Shown: piece by piece, positions 20,371-31,416 of the stretch
Numbering within the stretch: position 1 is the first letter of the stretch
How the letters are laid out: the number at the start of each line of letters is the position of its first letter
Origin: Berberis thunbergii
Taxonomy: Eukaryota; Streptophyta; Magnoliopsida; Ranunculales; Berberidaceae
Length of the DNA: 64,000 bases
Direction of reading: 5' to 3'
NCBI GenBank assembly: GCA_003290165.1
Contig: QNQO01000820.1
Location: 62,001-126,000, forward strand
Notes under the pieces: generated by a model
Databases searched by the model: none
What the model was told of the DNA's origin: nothing
The model's input: the letters and a program-made list of their open reading frames with translations, nothing else
Program-made: the position numbers and the translations under genes

Positions 20371-22111
20371 TCAACAACACCATCTGAGCTCTTTCAGCAA
20401 GAGGTCAAACAGAGGGGCAACTGGGTCACTGGCATGAGCTCTTTCTTCAAGAGGAGAAGGTGGTGGCTCTTCAGCCGTTGGATCACCCGGAGGGTCTTCA
20501 ACACCGTTTTCATCCTCAAAGGTTTGATAGACCAAATGACGGTATTGAGACAAGTTAACACCAAAACCCTTAATATAATTGAGAAGCTCAGTCTGTCCAT
20601 CAATAACTCGCTGCCAATCCACCATCTCCATAAGCAAAGCCTGTCCTTAACAGAAGCAAGCTCATTCTTAGTTGCTATAAATTGACCCTCAACAGTAGTG
20701 AGCATCACAGAGGTATCAGCCTTGACCTCATCAAGTGAAGCCGTTAATTGCTCCACCCTTTTCTCGGCAATGTTGCAGTTGTTAGAGTGTTCTATCACGG
20801 CACACACAACATCATCATGGAGTGCCTTCTCAGTGGACAACTTTTTTTCCACATCATGCAAGCATGTGTAAACACCGTTTAATTCAAATCTTAAAGATTC
20901 GAGATCGGTCATAGATAGATCCCGTGCACCCTCCGCTTCGACCAATGAGGATTGAGCAACCCCGGCCCGCCTTGATTCGCTTCGAGCATCGCGCTCTTAA
21001 TGCATCAGATTGATAAAGAACACGGGGAAACACCAATAGTAGTACAACAAGCTTCCTCTCTAGAGAAACCACAAGATTACAACTAGCTTGATAACCCGAA
21101 CCCATCATCCTGCGTAGGCGAAATGACTCATCCTGTCCATTATAAGCCTAAGGCCATCATCAAGATGAAAGCTCGGATCCTGCACAGGCATCGAAGGCCT
21201 ATCCACCGACCGTCTGTGTCATTCATTAATCAACTTATGCGCACCATCCTGCATGTCAAGCTGGGAAAACCAGCAAAACTTCCTGTTTGATTTTACCCGA
21301 AACTCTTTAGGGGAAGGTTCTGTCCAATTGATCTGTGCTAAAGAACGCAGGGATTTGAAAGCACGGAGAAACCACCACCCATAGCCGCGAAGAAAGAAGG
21401 GACAACAAGAGAGCCATCCTTACTCTCTCCTTGAGCAATTATCACAGTAAAAATGGAAAAAGTGGTAGTCCCAACGAGAATAGAGAAGCCTAAGTGGGCT
21501 AAAGAAGGCGGGACCTATGCCCCATCATCAACATGACGAGAGAGAAAATGAGGAGACTGTGCCTCGAGAACTCGATCATGACTATTAAGCTCTTAAACTG
21601 GACAATAGCTAGTTGGAACATCTTGTCATCAGTGGTCCGAGGATTCTCATTAGAACACTTGGCAGCATTAGGACCACCATAAGTAGAGATGAGCCTTTTT
21701 TCGCCATTGTCCAGTGGACAAATAGTCCCTTTTTCCGCTCCTCTCCAATGACAACTTCATCTCTTCCGTCTCTTGCAGAGAGCAATGATCCTCCATAATA
21801 GGCTCCCTATCAACATAACTTGAATAATGATAAACACGACGAACAAAATCATTGAGCAGCTTCTTCTTTGGAACACGATCGAAACTCAAGAACAACCGCT
21901 TCAATGAGCTAATAGGCCTTAGAACTTTTTTCTTTCTGGAAGTTGGACCAGTACCGCCAACACTAACAGGAGCATCGAGATCTGTAACATCTGAGCTCAC
22001 TTTCCCATCAATGATAACGTTACAACCATCGATAAGGGAAACACATGCAATAATCTCTGCAGCTAGCCTCTCAGTTAGCAGAGTCCGCTCGGCTTCATTC
22101 ACACTGTACAA
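20371..22111 (-). pseudogene. Antisense coiled-coil ORFs in the gypsy-like element
   Basis: On the strand opposite to gag there are two decayed frames. One (20945-20394) reads FELNGVYTCLHDVEKKLSTE, then VEQLTASLDEVKAD, and looks like a coiled coil. The other (22111-21668) is basic and polar with FDRVPKKKLLNDFVRRVYHY. Some plant Tat-lineage and gag-only elements carry an antisense ORF with a coiled-coil-rich plant-transposon domain in this position. I see the position and character, not a firm domain match. Confidence 0.5.
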
Positions 22112-22499
22112 ACAACTCTATGCCTCACCATTTCATCAGTAAGATAGGTGTCCAAAAGAACTATAGTAAGATAGGTGTCCAATAAGTTATCAGGAGACAT
22201 TGTGAATAGGCAAGAAATGATGGAAAAGGGTGATAGAAAGAATAAACAACCCTAATATCAAAGATGACGTAAAGAAGAAAACAAAACCATCACGATTTCC
22301 TCTATACAACCGAGCAACGATGAAACTACTTGTGGGGTGACGTAAGGGATATAATGGCGTGCAAAATTCCAAAAAATAAGCACAAAAATGAACTGATAAA
22401 GAAGTGATCGAGACAATCGACTGACCAAAAGTTTAAGTACAAAGATGCAATTGGGATACTAACCTCCACAAAGTTAGTGGATACATAAATGCACCCACT

Positions 22500-22516
22500 A
22501 ACTAAAGGGGAGTAGC
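22500..22516 (+). promoter_or_regulatory. Polypurine tract of the gypsy-like element
   Basis: AACTAAAGGGGAGTAGC directly before the 3' LTR start TGATGATACATC. This is the expected priming site for second-strand synthesis. Confidence 0.65.
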
Positions 22517-22946
22517 TGATGATACATCAAAATAGACTGATCATCACGACCATACATTTTGCAGAAAACTCCATCGTGAGGATACAACGTCCCATACCCT
22601 GGGCCAGCTCATAAAACCCAAAAATAATAAAGCCAACCGTAGAGGCCTAGAGAAGGCCCACTATAAGAGGGCATAATCAAAGCTCGAATCCAGGCTCTTA
22701 CGATCAAAGCCCAAGTCTAGGCCCGACATGAGTTCTCTCATAAATAATAGGAACATTGCACCAAAAAGAATCGTGGAGGGAGTTACGCCTCCATGGACGC
22801 ATCTCCGTCAAATAGGAGACTGTTACGAGAAACATCTCCTTTTGTTGTGCCTCACAACTTAAGTCACACAGAGAATTAAACGCAACCATCATAAAAGGTA
22901 AAGGGAACATTTGACACAGGTATCCAACTTTAACTGAGTTTTGTCA
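22517..22946 (+). repeat. 3' LTR of the gypsy-like element
   Basis: About 430 bp, beginning TGATGATACATC and ending GTTTTGTCA. The last 295 bases match the 5' LTR remnant. It begins directly after the polypurine tract. Confidence 0.8.
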
Positions 22947-23064
22947 AGATTTACTTCCTTCTTTAAACATAGTTGTTGACCTAAGCATTGGAGTGCTTTC
23001 GACCACAAAAGGTAGTCATTGATAGTCTAACATTTATTTTTTAGGTCAAATTCATAGGAAAATT

Positions 23065-23445
23065 TTTTTTGGGCGCATCAACGATGATTTAGATATCTTT
23101 GGGGATGAGACTGAAGAAAACAAGAAGGAAACAACAGATAGGGAGGCAGTTGTCAAAGCAACATAAAAAAAGAAGAGAATGGGAATCTCAGTTCTTCTTC
23201 ACGTGAAATTTGGGATGAGAAACTAATATGAAAAAGTTGGAAGAGGTTGTTCGCAAAATTGAGATTCCTGGTCTTATTTGGGGAGCATCTGAACTGGTTA
23301 TGGCACTAAGAAGCTGATGATTATTGATGATCTTGTCTCAGTGGGGACACTTATAGAGGAAAAGTTAACTGTTAAGCCCTTCAATTAGTACACTCAGAAC
23401 TGTGACATTGTTTCTTATAAAAACAAAGAGATAAAGATATCATTA
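23065..23445 (+). pseudogene. Elongation factor 1-beta/delta (eEF1B) pseudogene
   Basis: A decayed copy of the eEF1B beta-type subunit, the nucleotide exchange factor for eEF1A. From about 23082 the frame reads DDLDIFGDETEENKKETTDR, matching the acidic linker (FGDETEE) of the family. After stops and frameshifts, later pieces match the C-terminal exchange domain: SYLGSI near the usual FWGASKL, GTKKLMIIDDLVSVGTLIE and KLTVKPFN, then CDIVSY. It is broken in several frames. Lack of visible introns within this span suggests a processed copy, but a flanking poly(A) is not clear. Confidence 0.78.
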
Positions 23446-24099
23446 AAAAAAAAGATAAAGAGGTTAAAAAAATGAGAAAGTGGTGGGTGGGAATAAAAAA
23501 AATAAAGTTCTAAAAAAAAAGGTTTATTTGACTTTGACCCTCATTAGTTTACATCTGTTAGAATTTGACACTCATTTTAAAAAATAATTAAGTCTAACCC
23601 TCAAATTGTCGTTTACTTAATACCAGTCAACGTGATTGATTGGTCAAGGTGAAAATTTTGACCAAAATAGCCTCAACTTAAATGACATATGCAAAGCACG
23701 TGCTAGACCAAAATAGCCTTAACTTGACCATGAATGGTAAATCAAGCATTGGCCTGTCACTTACAACTACCGACACCGATACTATAACGCTTCTTCCAAA
23801 CCCGAAAAGGCATCACCACTGTAGAAAACAAACAAAACTTGCTTGTTGAAGAAGAAGCCAAACTAGCTGAGTATGAGGTTGTTGTTGTTGTGACAAAGGA
23901 GAAGTAGAAGCCTACCAAGCTATCAAGTGAAACAACCATGTTAATCTCTTAAGGTTAGGAGAAGAACTATTTAAGTGTACCCCATTTCTTCTCTTTTCTT
24001 CCCTTTTTGTTTTTCTGCCTCAAGGGGTTAAGAAGTGTTGCACGATCATAGTAAGGTATTAGATCTTCAACAATTCTAGGAAGTGAGGTTTGGGAACCA

Positions 24100-24240
24100 C
24101 TTTTGAGCTAGGTTGAGATTTTTTGACACTTCTACCCTTTTCATTGATGGTGTTTATGATTGTATTTTAAAGAAAATGAGCATAAGTGTAAAAAAATAAA
24201 ACCTGACTCAAAAGTGACTCCAAAACCTAGCTCTCTAGAC
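24100..24240. mobile_element. Hairpin MITE, second copy of the 14402 family
   Basis: TTGAGCTAGGTTGAGATTTT and an inverse near AAACCTGACTCAAAAG. The centre (TTGACACTTCTACCC, then GTATTTTAAAGAAAATG) matches the inverse of the element at 14402-14544. It lies inside the Mutator-like element. Confidence 0.6.
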
Positions 24241-24328
24241 ATGGGTTTCTTGATTTTCGTTTGTATTTGTTTTGCATTATTCCCAAGTTATGAATAAATG
24301 AAACAATGGTCAAAAGTACAATCTTTCT

Positions 24329-24859
24329 TTAAGGTGTTTGATATTTGTTTTCTGTCTGACTTGTGATATGGGTTTGTACTTTACCATTCAACAAATTACC
24401 ACCCAAATCAACATCTGATAGAAGCACTGTAAGCAAGCTCAAGAGGTGTGGTACTTTTGAGTGAGTTCGACTAACGTAGAGATACTGCAAGGTTAAAAAA
24501 CTCACCAATTTCTCGGGGTATTTCACCTAAGATACCTATAGTTGGAAGCTCTAGAAACAAAAGTTGAAGTGGGGGTTCTTTGTATAGTGAAGTATTAGCG
24601 TGTTGAGGAGAAGAGATTTGAGTTACAGAGCAAAGGAAACCCATTGAAGAACACCCAGGTCTAGACCCTCCATTGATAGAGAGGAACATTGGTGTTCCAT
24701 TTCCTCATCTAAGTTGGCTATTTGAAGTAAAGGTTTGATATGTTTCAAGAGAAGCTTAACATCCGAAGCTAAGGTCACAATTGTTGAAGAGAAGAAAAAG
24801 AGGTGGAAAATACTGATAAAGTTGTTGGAGAGACTCTGTGAACCAAAACAGAACAGCAA
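24329..24859 (-). pseudogene. LRR receptor-like kinase, N-terminal piece (captured)
   Basis: Three short frames on the - strand together resemble the N-terminus of a leucine-rich-repeat receptor kinase: a hydrophobic start with LASDVKLLLKHIKP, then QWVSFALS and VTQISSPQHAN, then LRR units ILGEIPREIGEF, LQYLYVSRTHSKVPHLLSLL and VDLGGNLLNGKV. Frameshifts separate them. No kinase domain is present. It sits inside the Mutator-like element, so it is probably a Pack-MULE-style capture. Confidence 0.6.
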
Positions 24860-25404
24860 CAGAGATTGTTGAGAGAAAAAAAAAGGAAAAGAGGGTTTGT
24901 ATTCTATTAATTATTTTGGTTGTATTTTAAAAATCATTAGATACCCGAAGATTTGTGAAATGAAAACTGAGCCTTTGATCAACTTTGGAAATGTTTTACA
25001 CCTTGCATGCGCCATTAAAGTTAAGGTTATTTTGGTCCAAATTTTATGTTGACTAGTCAATCACGTTGACTGCTATTGACCGTAAAGTCAACTTTAGTTT
25101 GAGGGTTAGACTCAATTAATTTTTAAAATGAGTGTCAAACTCTACTAGACATAAACTAATTAATGTCAAACTCAAAAAATCCTTAAAAAATAGAGAAAGA
25201 AAAAAAGGGTGGGTTGGTGGAAGAGTAATACTATAGTGCACTTAAGAAAAACTGTTGGTGGAAATTAAAAAGGAAAGAGATGTAATTTGTGAACCCCTTT
25301 GAAATCAACAACTTGATCATGTTAAATATGTACTATAAGGGCCAAAATATGATACTAATTAAACATCATTGGTTGATATCTTTTATAATCTTTCAAAATC
25401 TTAA

Positions 25405-25478
25405 CTGGTGAGTCTCGAATCCACGACCTCTCACAAAAAAAGTGGATGTCCGACCAACTGAGCTACAATTGGTGGACA
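25405..25478 (-). repeat. tRNA-like patch (possible SINE head)
   Basis: The - strand contains TAGCTCAGTTGG, a good polymerase III box A, and 34 bases later GGATTCGAGAC, close to a box B. The flanks do not pair as an acceptor stem, so this is not a working tRNA gene. A tRNA-derived SINE remnant is possible, but no clear tail is seen. Confidence 0.45.
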
Positions 25479-25585
25479 ATTCAATGTTAAATTTATTTGA
25501 TATATGTCAACCGACTTGTAAGGAAAATTATCTATCACTAACTCAAATAGATGAGAATGGTGAAAATGAAATAATTAGGTGAAGT

Positions 25586-25985
25586 TGTTGAAATAGCGTC
25601 ACAGCTCACTGTTGTTTACTTAAAGTGTAGAAATTCAATGAAATTGTCTAGGAAACTTACGGATTTGTGGAATCGTTGAAGTCGTGGAAGTGTATTGCGA
25701 AGACGCGGGTCGAAGACAAAATCACGTATTCGAAAGTCGACTATTGCTCACAGCCTAAGTATCTTGTCGAAACAATGTTTTTGATTTTTTGTGAAAAAAA
25801 AATAAGATTTACAGATAATTCAGTCATCATCTACTTTAATCCTGAAAATCTCTCTTCTACTATTGCTGATGCATTACGGTTTACTATTGTTGATGTATTA
25901 CGGTTTCACTAACTGCTCTCGGTGGTTAACCAAACCGCTGAGCTGTTTCATAATCATGTGCATAATGTTTTTGTGGAAATTAACA
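25586..25985 (-). repeat. 3' LTR of the copia element
   Basis: Starts TGTTGAAATAGC and ends GGAAATTAACA on the + strand, giving the TG...CA borders expected. It directly follows the polypurine tract AAGTGGGAGA (- strand, 25986-25995). The partner LTR is outside the window, so the exact borders rest on the TG/CA and tract alone. Confidence 0.68.
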
Positions 25986-25995
25986 TCTCCCACTT

Positions 25996-27065
25996 ACATG
26001 TGATTAACCAATCCATAAAAGAACAAATATATTCACTGCAACATTTATACATATAAATAGGTTGTACGGTTGGTATATGTTACAAATCAAGAGATTTCAC
26101 CACTATATAACTGTTAGGTATACAGAGCAGTTCCAATGAGTAGAAAAGATATGCAGTACCCCAGAGCCATTCCGTCACATTTAAAACATCTCTTGATCTC
26201 TCAATGAATATATCATTGTAATGCGTTTTGTATTCACAATTATGTAAACACATAGTAAACATAATTGGTTGACTTGTGAATACTACGAAATACATTCAAT
26301 GTGGTTTTTCTTTCATCTTTAAATCTTTGGTCCCAGTTCGATTGGAGAGATGCCCATTTAGACCGAATCATAGCATTCTAAGATAACGCACATCAAACTC
26401 AAACCTCAAGAAACTAGTGGAAGTCACGAGGGTACAAATATGGGCCATCTTAGCCACAAGAGTCTCAATTAACAAGGAAGAGAGATCAACAATACCTCGT
26501 TACTCTTATGATCGTTACTTTGCACATGTTGTATGAAGAACATGCTATGGTATTTTTACCTTTTTCATGGAACGTATATCTCTCGTTATAAATTCCATAC
26601 AAGTGATAGTTCAGATACACTCAACATCCAATTTAAGTCCACCATTTTACTTTTTATTTTATCATAAATCTTACTTTCACCTTGCATTAAGATGGATAAG
26701 ATGAATCATGGAAGTTATTCATCTTCGGTCACAAAGATTTTGAACTATTGACCTCATCTTGATCCTTAATCAAGGTGAAATTCGTTTAAGCTTGAACTCT
26801 CATACTACTTAAATTGTCTAATCTCTATTAATCATACATTCATAGAGGCGATTGCCTATGTGAAAGGGCCAATCAATATGTCTGACCAACCTTTTATATC
26901 ATTCACTAAGCATGTATTATGTGTGTATGCTTTCAAAAAAAAAATAGTAATATTAGGCATCATCTGAATAACAAACTTATTATTGTTCCTTTATGAATGT
27001 TACATTAAAAATGCATTGACTGTTCATATTTGAAAATCATTTATATATCAATATCTACGCAACCC
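25996..27065. other. Copia spacer between pol and 3' LTR
   Basis: About 1 kb of AT-rich sequence with only short frames. I see no env-like or other product. Confidence 0.4.
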
Positions 27066-27253
27066 TAAAGACTGTACATGACTCTTCAAATACATCTCTG
27101 GGAATTGATTTTATAAATGGATCTGCTACCATTCTATTATTCACATCACTTCTTTTCATGCAACCGAGTCCCTAATAAAATTGTATTTGGTAGCTATATG
27201 TTTGGTAAAAGAGTGATACTTGAGATCTTTTGTGAAAGCTATAGTTGATTGGT
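27066..27253 (-). pseudogene. Copia RNase H, C-terminal part
   Basis: Encodes STIAFTKDLKYHSFTKHIAT and KYNFIRD, then, with a frameshift, NNRMVADPFIKSIPRDVFEE to the end of pol near 27070. These are the usual last motifs of copia RNase H. The N-terminal part is at 48524-48660, on the other side of CACTA-A. Confidence 0.85.
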
Positions 27254-27690
27254 CACTACACCTAAAATACCCATTAGCAACGGTTTTGAACCGTGGGGGT
27301 AACCCATTGTCACGGCTTAGAGCCGTGGGCTGTAGAGGCGTCGCTAAATCCCCAGTAACAGCTAAAAACCGTGGCAAAAATATTAGCAACGGTTTTATAC
27401 TTGAGGACGGTTGATGATTTAGCCACGGTTCTAAACCGTTGCAAAAATGTTAGCCACGGTTTTAAGCCGTGGCCAAGAATAGCCACGGCTTAAAACCGTT
27501 GCAAGTTATGGCCACGGTTCTAAGCCGTTGCAATATTTTTAGTCATGGTTTTAAGCTGTGGCCAGCACTAGCCACGGTTATAAGCCGTGGCAAGGTATGG
27601 CCACGGTTCTTAGCCATTGCAATAGTTAGCTACGGTTTTAAGCCGTGGAAATTTTTTTTTTTTTTTTTTGGTCACGATGTTAAGCCAATG
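27254..27690. repeat. CACTA-A left terminal and subterminal repeats
   Basis: About ten near-palindromic motifs like GCCACGGTTTTAAGCCGTGG. The first 110 bases and the following 500 are shared with CACTA-B at 30075. Confidence 0.88.
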
Positions 27691-28065
27691 TAGTTCTACT
27701 GACAGTGATGCAATACAGGCAATGAAGAGAAATTACAGACTGAAAAACTTGTAATTGTAATTCTGGATTGATGACAGTAAATGGAATGGATTGTATTCAA
27801 TAAGAAAGCTAATTCGAGATAGCTAATCTCCTGTATAGCAAATGCTCCAGTGTACAATTTTCTTACAAATCAAATGAATCCTTTTTTCTCTCTTATGCTC
27901 TCTTATTTATAGTACTACATTTATTGACAGCTAATTGACAACTAATCTAATAGAAATCCTTCCTAAACAACATTACATGTAACAACATAGCACTCTGCAA
28001 CATATAGCAACCTGCTCCCTTTAGTAACAACACTTGTGTTAGCAGCCTGCATTCCATTCAGCAAC
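27691..28065. other. Left internal block shared by CACTA-A and CACTA-B
   Basis: Nearly the same sequence occurs in CACTA-B at 30460-30638 and 32916-33093, split there by the Helitron. It has no ORF of note. It marks the conserved border between element ends and cargo. Confidence 0.8.
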
Positions 28066-28730
28066 AATAGCATTAAAAGAAAGCTAAAAGACTGAGGGGA
28101 CAAAAAATACAATTCCTAGAAGGAGATTCCCAAATACATTAGCTTACATTAGCTCAGGTTCTGAATAATCTTAGATAGAGTTGAAATAGTACCAAAGATG
28201 CAAGAAATAATCCCAACTATAATGATCAAAAGACATAGTGAGCCCTGGAAAAATCTCAATTTTTGTTAGCAAACACTAACAGAGTCCAAATGTCATTTAG
28301 AACTTGTCAGGTGTTTTCCTTGCATACCTGCAACCAAGTCGCCCTGCCCCTGAGGATACTTAAGAAGCAAGCACATGGAAAAATCAGAGTCTGCAACCAA
28401 GAGAATGAAGATGGACAAAAAAATTCCAGTTAGAGTTTGTTGAGCCTCATGTGTTTTGTTTGGAATAAATTCAACATTTTGCGAAGTAGTATTGAAAATT
28501 TTAAGCTTGAGTAACCGAAACTAAAAGAGTGGAGATGAAATTAGGGAAGATAGCTTACAACAAACATGGTAAGTAATGATCAAATCAATGCCATCACAAG
28601 ACCTAGTAAATAAATAAGTTTTTGAGAATTAATAGTTTTGAAACTAGTAGAGCTTGGGAACATTTTTTTTCCATCAATATAGCCTCAAGTGCTATATGGT
28701 TTGCACATTTCTGAGGAAGAAGATACTTAC

Positions 28731-28868
28731 CAAAGAAGGGAATGCAGAGGGCTACTATTAAGGTAGATATCACCAGTGCAATTCTGATTAGGATTGCATA
28801 CATGCAGGATCTTTTCAAATGTTTTGTTGTTATCAACTCTTCTAGACTCAGTGCTACTGGATTCATAA
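28731..28868 (-). pseudogene. AVT1-type vacuolar amino-acid transporter, one exon (captured piece)
   Basis: An exon with acceptor TTTGCATTAG at 28869 and donor TTTG|GTAAGT at 28730 encodes MNPVALSLEELITTKHLKRS and ALVISTLIVALCIPFFG. This matches the AVT1 group of AAAP transporters (family motif LNPVALSLEELIP). The reading frame is intact over about 46 residues. It is the last recognisable cargo of CACTA-A in the direction of transcription. Confidence 0.78.
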
Positions 28869-29439
28869 CTAATGCAAATGTAATTTCAAATTAAGGAAGC
28901 TAAATAATCACTTTATTTAACATGGATTAAGGAACGACATCAAACTAATTAAGTAGGTAGAATTCATTTGATTTTGTAACACATTAGGAATTAGCTAGCT
29001 TTAAAAAAAAGGATATTTGGTGAATGGATTGACCACCTGAAAAATAGTAAAACCAAGAAACAAGTCAGATTCATCATATTTTGAAACTAAAGGCCATAGA
29101 CAATGACAAGTGATGGTAATTGAAGTGTTTAAAAATAATCATAATGCTTAAATTTTGTCTTGTTTTCATACATATATGTCGCAACAAAAAAAAAAACCAA
29201 TCAGATATAGTTAACTTATCTTTATAACAGATAACATATATGAGAATTCTTCAACACAAAAAAATCTCATATGCTAATAGCCCAAGAATTAGGAAGGGAA
29301 CAGTGGCCATTCATTTAGTTGCCTAGAGTAGAAAATCATAGTTTTTCTTACTACAAAGTAATAAGGAGCAGGATGTTAAAGCTTAAAACTAGTGTAGAAA
29401 GCACTGAAACAACTTACTAAAAATACCAAACTCTTATTA

Positions 29440-29610
29440 ATCTACAGCTACAACAACAACAACGACAGCAGAAACAACAACAGCAACAGCAACAACAACA
29501 GCAGATGCAACAGGAGAAAGGATCCTGTTGGTTGTATTTTGGGAATTGGTTGTATAAGAAAAGAAGTCAGAGTTTGGGAATTGGTTGTATAAGAAAAGAA
29601 GTCAGAAAAG
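29440..29610 (+). repeat. CAA/CAG triplet tract and 39-bp tandem duplication
   Basis: A CAA/CAG-rich tract (29448-29512) would encode polyglutamine on the + strand. Immediately after it GGGAATTGGTTGTATAAGAA with AAGAAGTCAG occurs twice in tandem (29539-29605). On the cargo strand the tract gives only poly-Leu, so I do not call a gene. Confidence 0.7.
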
Positions 29611-29633
29611 GAGAAAGGATAGATAGAGCTTAC

Positions 29634-29731
29634 CACTTTTCTTGTATTCATCATTTCCAAACTTAACTCCTTGTAGCACAATTGCCTCTTCTAGCTCCCC
29701 AAAATCAAAAGCTGCAGATCCTTGTTGATGA
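29634..29731 (-). pseudogene. TGA9/TGA10-like bZIP factor, N-terminal exon (captured piece)
   Basis: An exon with acceptor AAATCAG and donor GTG|GTAAGC encodes GSAAFDFGELEEAIVLQGVK followed by FGND. The stretch AFDFGELEEAIVLQG is characteristic of the N-terminal region of TGA9/TGA10/PAN-type bZIP factors. No bZIP domain is present. Identification rests on one short motif. Confidence 0.58.
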
Positions 29732-29918
29732 CTGATTTAAAAAATAACCAAAACCCATTAAAGATATGATCTTAATCAAGTGAATTAATCAAAGACATTA
29801 ATAAAAATAGAGAAAAACTTCATTACATAACCAGCAGGGAATGACTAGAATAAAGTTAATACTTGCATACTTGACCTGATCCAATATCAAAATAAGTTCT
29901 AAAACCCTCCCTGCTGTA

Positions 29919-30074
29919 TCAACAAGCTACATAACAATAGGGAGGTGCAGCAACTCCTCCAAGCAATCCACCACCAGAGGCTGCAGCATAGACATCAGAT
30001 GGATCAATAATTGGAGATGAAGAAGAAGACGCATTTCTTCCATTGACATTGACACCACTATTACCACCTCCCCC
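29919..30074 (-). pseudogene. SHI/SRS (LRP1-like) factor, C-terminal half of captured exon
   Basis: Continues the SRS exon interrupted by CACTA-B. Encodes Gly-rich GNSGVNVNGRNASSSSSPII and AASGGGLLGGV to a stop at 29919, typical of the variable C-terminus of SHI-related proteins. It joins in frame to 42111-42262 after CACTA-B and one 3-bp target copy are removed. Confidence 0.72.
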
Positions 30075-30460
30075 CACTACACCAAAAATACCCATTAGCA
30101 GCGGTTTTAAACCGTGGGGGTAACCCATTGTCACGGCTTAGAGCCGTGGGCTATAGAGGTGTCGCTAAATCCCCAGTAACTGCTAACAACCATGGCAAAA
30201 ATGTAAGCAACGGTTTTATCTCGAGGACGATTGATGATTTAGCCACGGTTATAAACCGTTGCAATAATCTTAGCCACGGTTCTAAGCCATGGCCAGGAGT
30301 AGCAACGGCTTAAAACCGTTGCAATAGCTTTAGCAGCGGTTTTAAGCCGTGGGCAGTACTAGCCACGGTTTTTAGCCGTTGCAATAGTTAGCCACAGTTT
30401 TAAGGCGTGGTAAATTTTTTTTTTTTTAATTTTTAATTTTATTTTTTTTTGGTCACGGTG
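30075..30460. repeat. CACTA-B left terminal and subterminal repeats
   Basis: Array of AGCCACGGTTTTAAGCCGTGG-like palindromes, aligned over its length with 27254-27690. Confidence 0.88.
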
Positions 30461-31416
30461 TTAAGCCAATGCAGTTATACTAACAGTGATGCAATACAGG
30501 CAATTAAGAGAAATTACAGACTGAAAAACTTGTAATTGTAATTCTGAATTGATGACAGTAAATGGAATGGATTGTATTCAATAAGAAAGCTAATTCGAGA
30601 TAGCTAATCTCCTGTAGAGCAAATGCCCAAGTGTACAATCTCTATTACAATTCACATCGGTTTTTTGTCCTACGTGGCAAAGTTAAGTTTGTGGCAGAAG
30701 TTAAGTGAAAAAATCAAACCCCGATGCTTTCCTCTAAGTCTCCAAACTTTTCTCCTCTTCGCTTCTTCTCTCCCATCACCGACCACCCCCTCTCACACTA
30801 GCAACACCATCTTCCTCCACCTACGCCACTGGATGCCTCTCTATTCCACTTCATATCTCTCACCACCGGCATCCCCTCTCCCTTTCTTCCTCCGAACAGT
30901 TCCATTGACAACCCTAAACCGTCATCTTCATTTCATCTTTTCTTTGATCTTCATTTTCAAATGGGTTTTTTAGAAGTGGGGGTGAAAGTGATGAATCCAT
31001 CATCAAAGAGAGTTTATCCACTCTTCTTCTTCACTAAATAGAGGTAGAGCTCGGTAGAATCGAGTTGAGATCTTCATCATCATCAGATGGGTTCTTCCTC
31101 ATCATCAGATGGGTACTTCATCATCGATTTGAGCTCGGTTGAATCGATTTGATATCTTCATCATCAAATGGGTTCATCATCAGATCAGATGGTCCATTCG
31201 ATGGGAGAGAACCAAGGCTCCATTATCATCATTTTTTTAGGTAAGTTCCTTCTTCTTCTTTAGATCTCCTCTTCTTCTTCTTCTTCTTCTTCTTCTTTAG
31301 ATCTGTTTAGATTTTTTTTTATTCTTTCAGCAAAGCAAAGCATTAAAACCCACAAAGAATCCACAGTTTTCAACAAACCCATGAGCCCATTCTTGAATGA
31401 ATTCTAGGGTTTTCGA

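Larger units (their letters stand above)
16888..22946 (+). mobile_element. Decayed Ty3/gypsy-like LTR element, gag only
   Basis: Two direct repeats of about 295 bp (16888-17183 and 22653-22946, starting AAGGCCCACTATAAGAGG and ending GTTTTGTC) bracket a 5.3-kb interior. The interior has a gypsy-type gag, no reverse transcriptase or integrase that I can find, a 70-bp tandem repeat and antisense coiled-coil ORFs. The left LTR lacks its first 136 bases or so, so there is no target duplication. The structure fits non-autonomous gag-only elements of the Tat/TR-GAG type. Confidence 0.8.
23521..25182. mobile_element. Mutator-like element with long terminal inverted repeats
   Basis: About 1.66 kb. 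The left arm (23521-23710) and the inverse of the right arm (25010-25182) match over about 180 bases: GTTTGACA/GATTTGACA-type blocks, TTTGACACTCATTTTAAAAA, AGTCTAACCCTCAAA and GTCAACGTGATTGA. Arms of this length fit Mutator-like elements. The flanks are A-rich on both sides, so the 9-11 bp target duplication cannot be read. The interior holds an LRR receptor kinase piece and a MITE. Confidence 0.78.

Noticed and set aside
25405..25478. Functional tRNA gene
   Set aside because: Box A and a weak box B are present, but acceptor-stem ends do not pair and the anticodon arm is not formed.
29448..29681. Poly-Leu ORF (- strand) or polyglutamine ORF (+ strand)
   Set aside because: Both arise from a CAA/CAG tract; neither frame links convincingly to a neighbouring exon.
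31265..31300. CTT microsatellite as a functional site
   Set aside because: Simple repeat in the Helitron; nothing suggests more than slippage.
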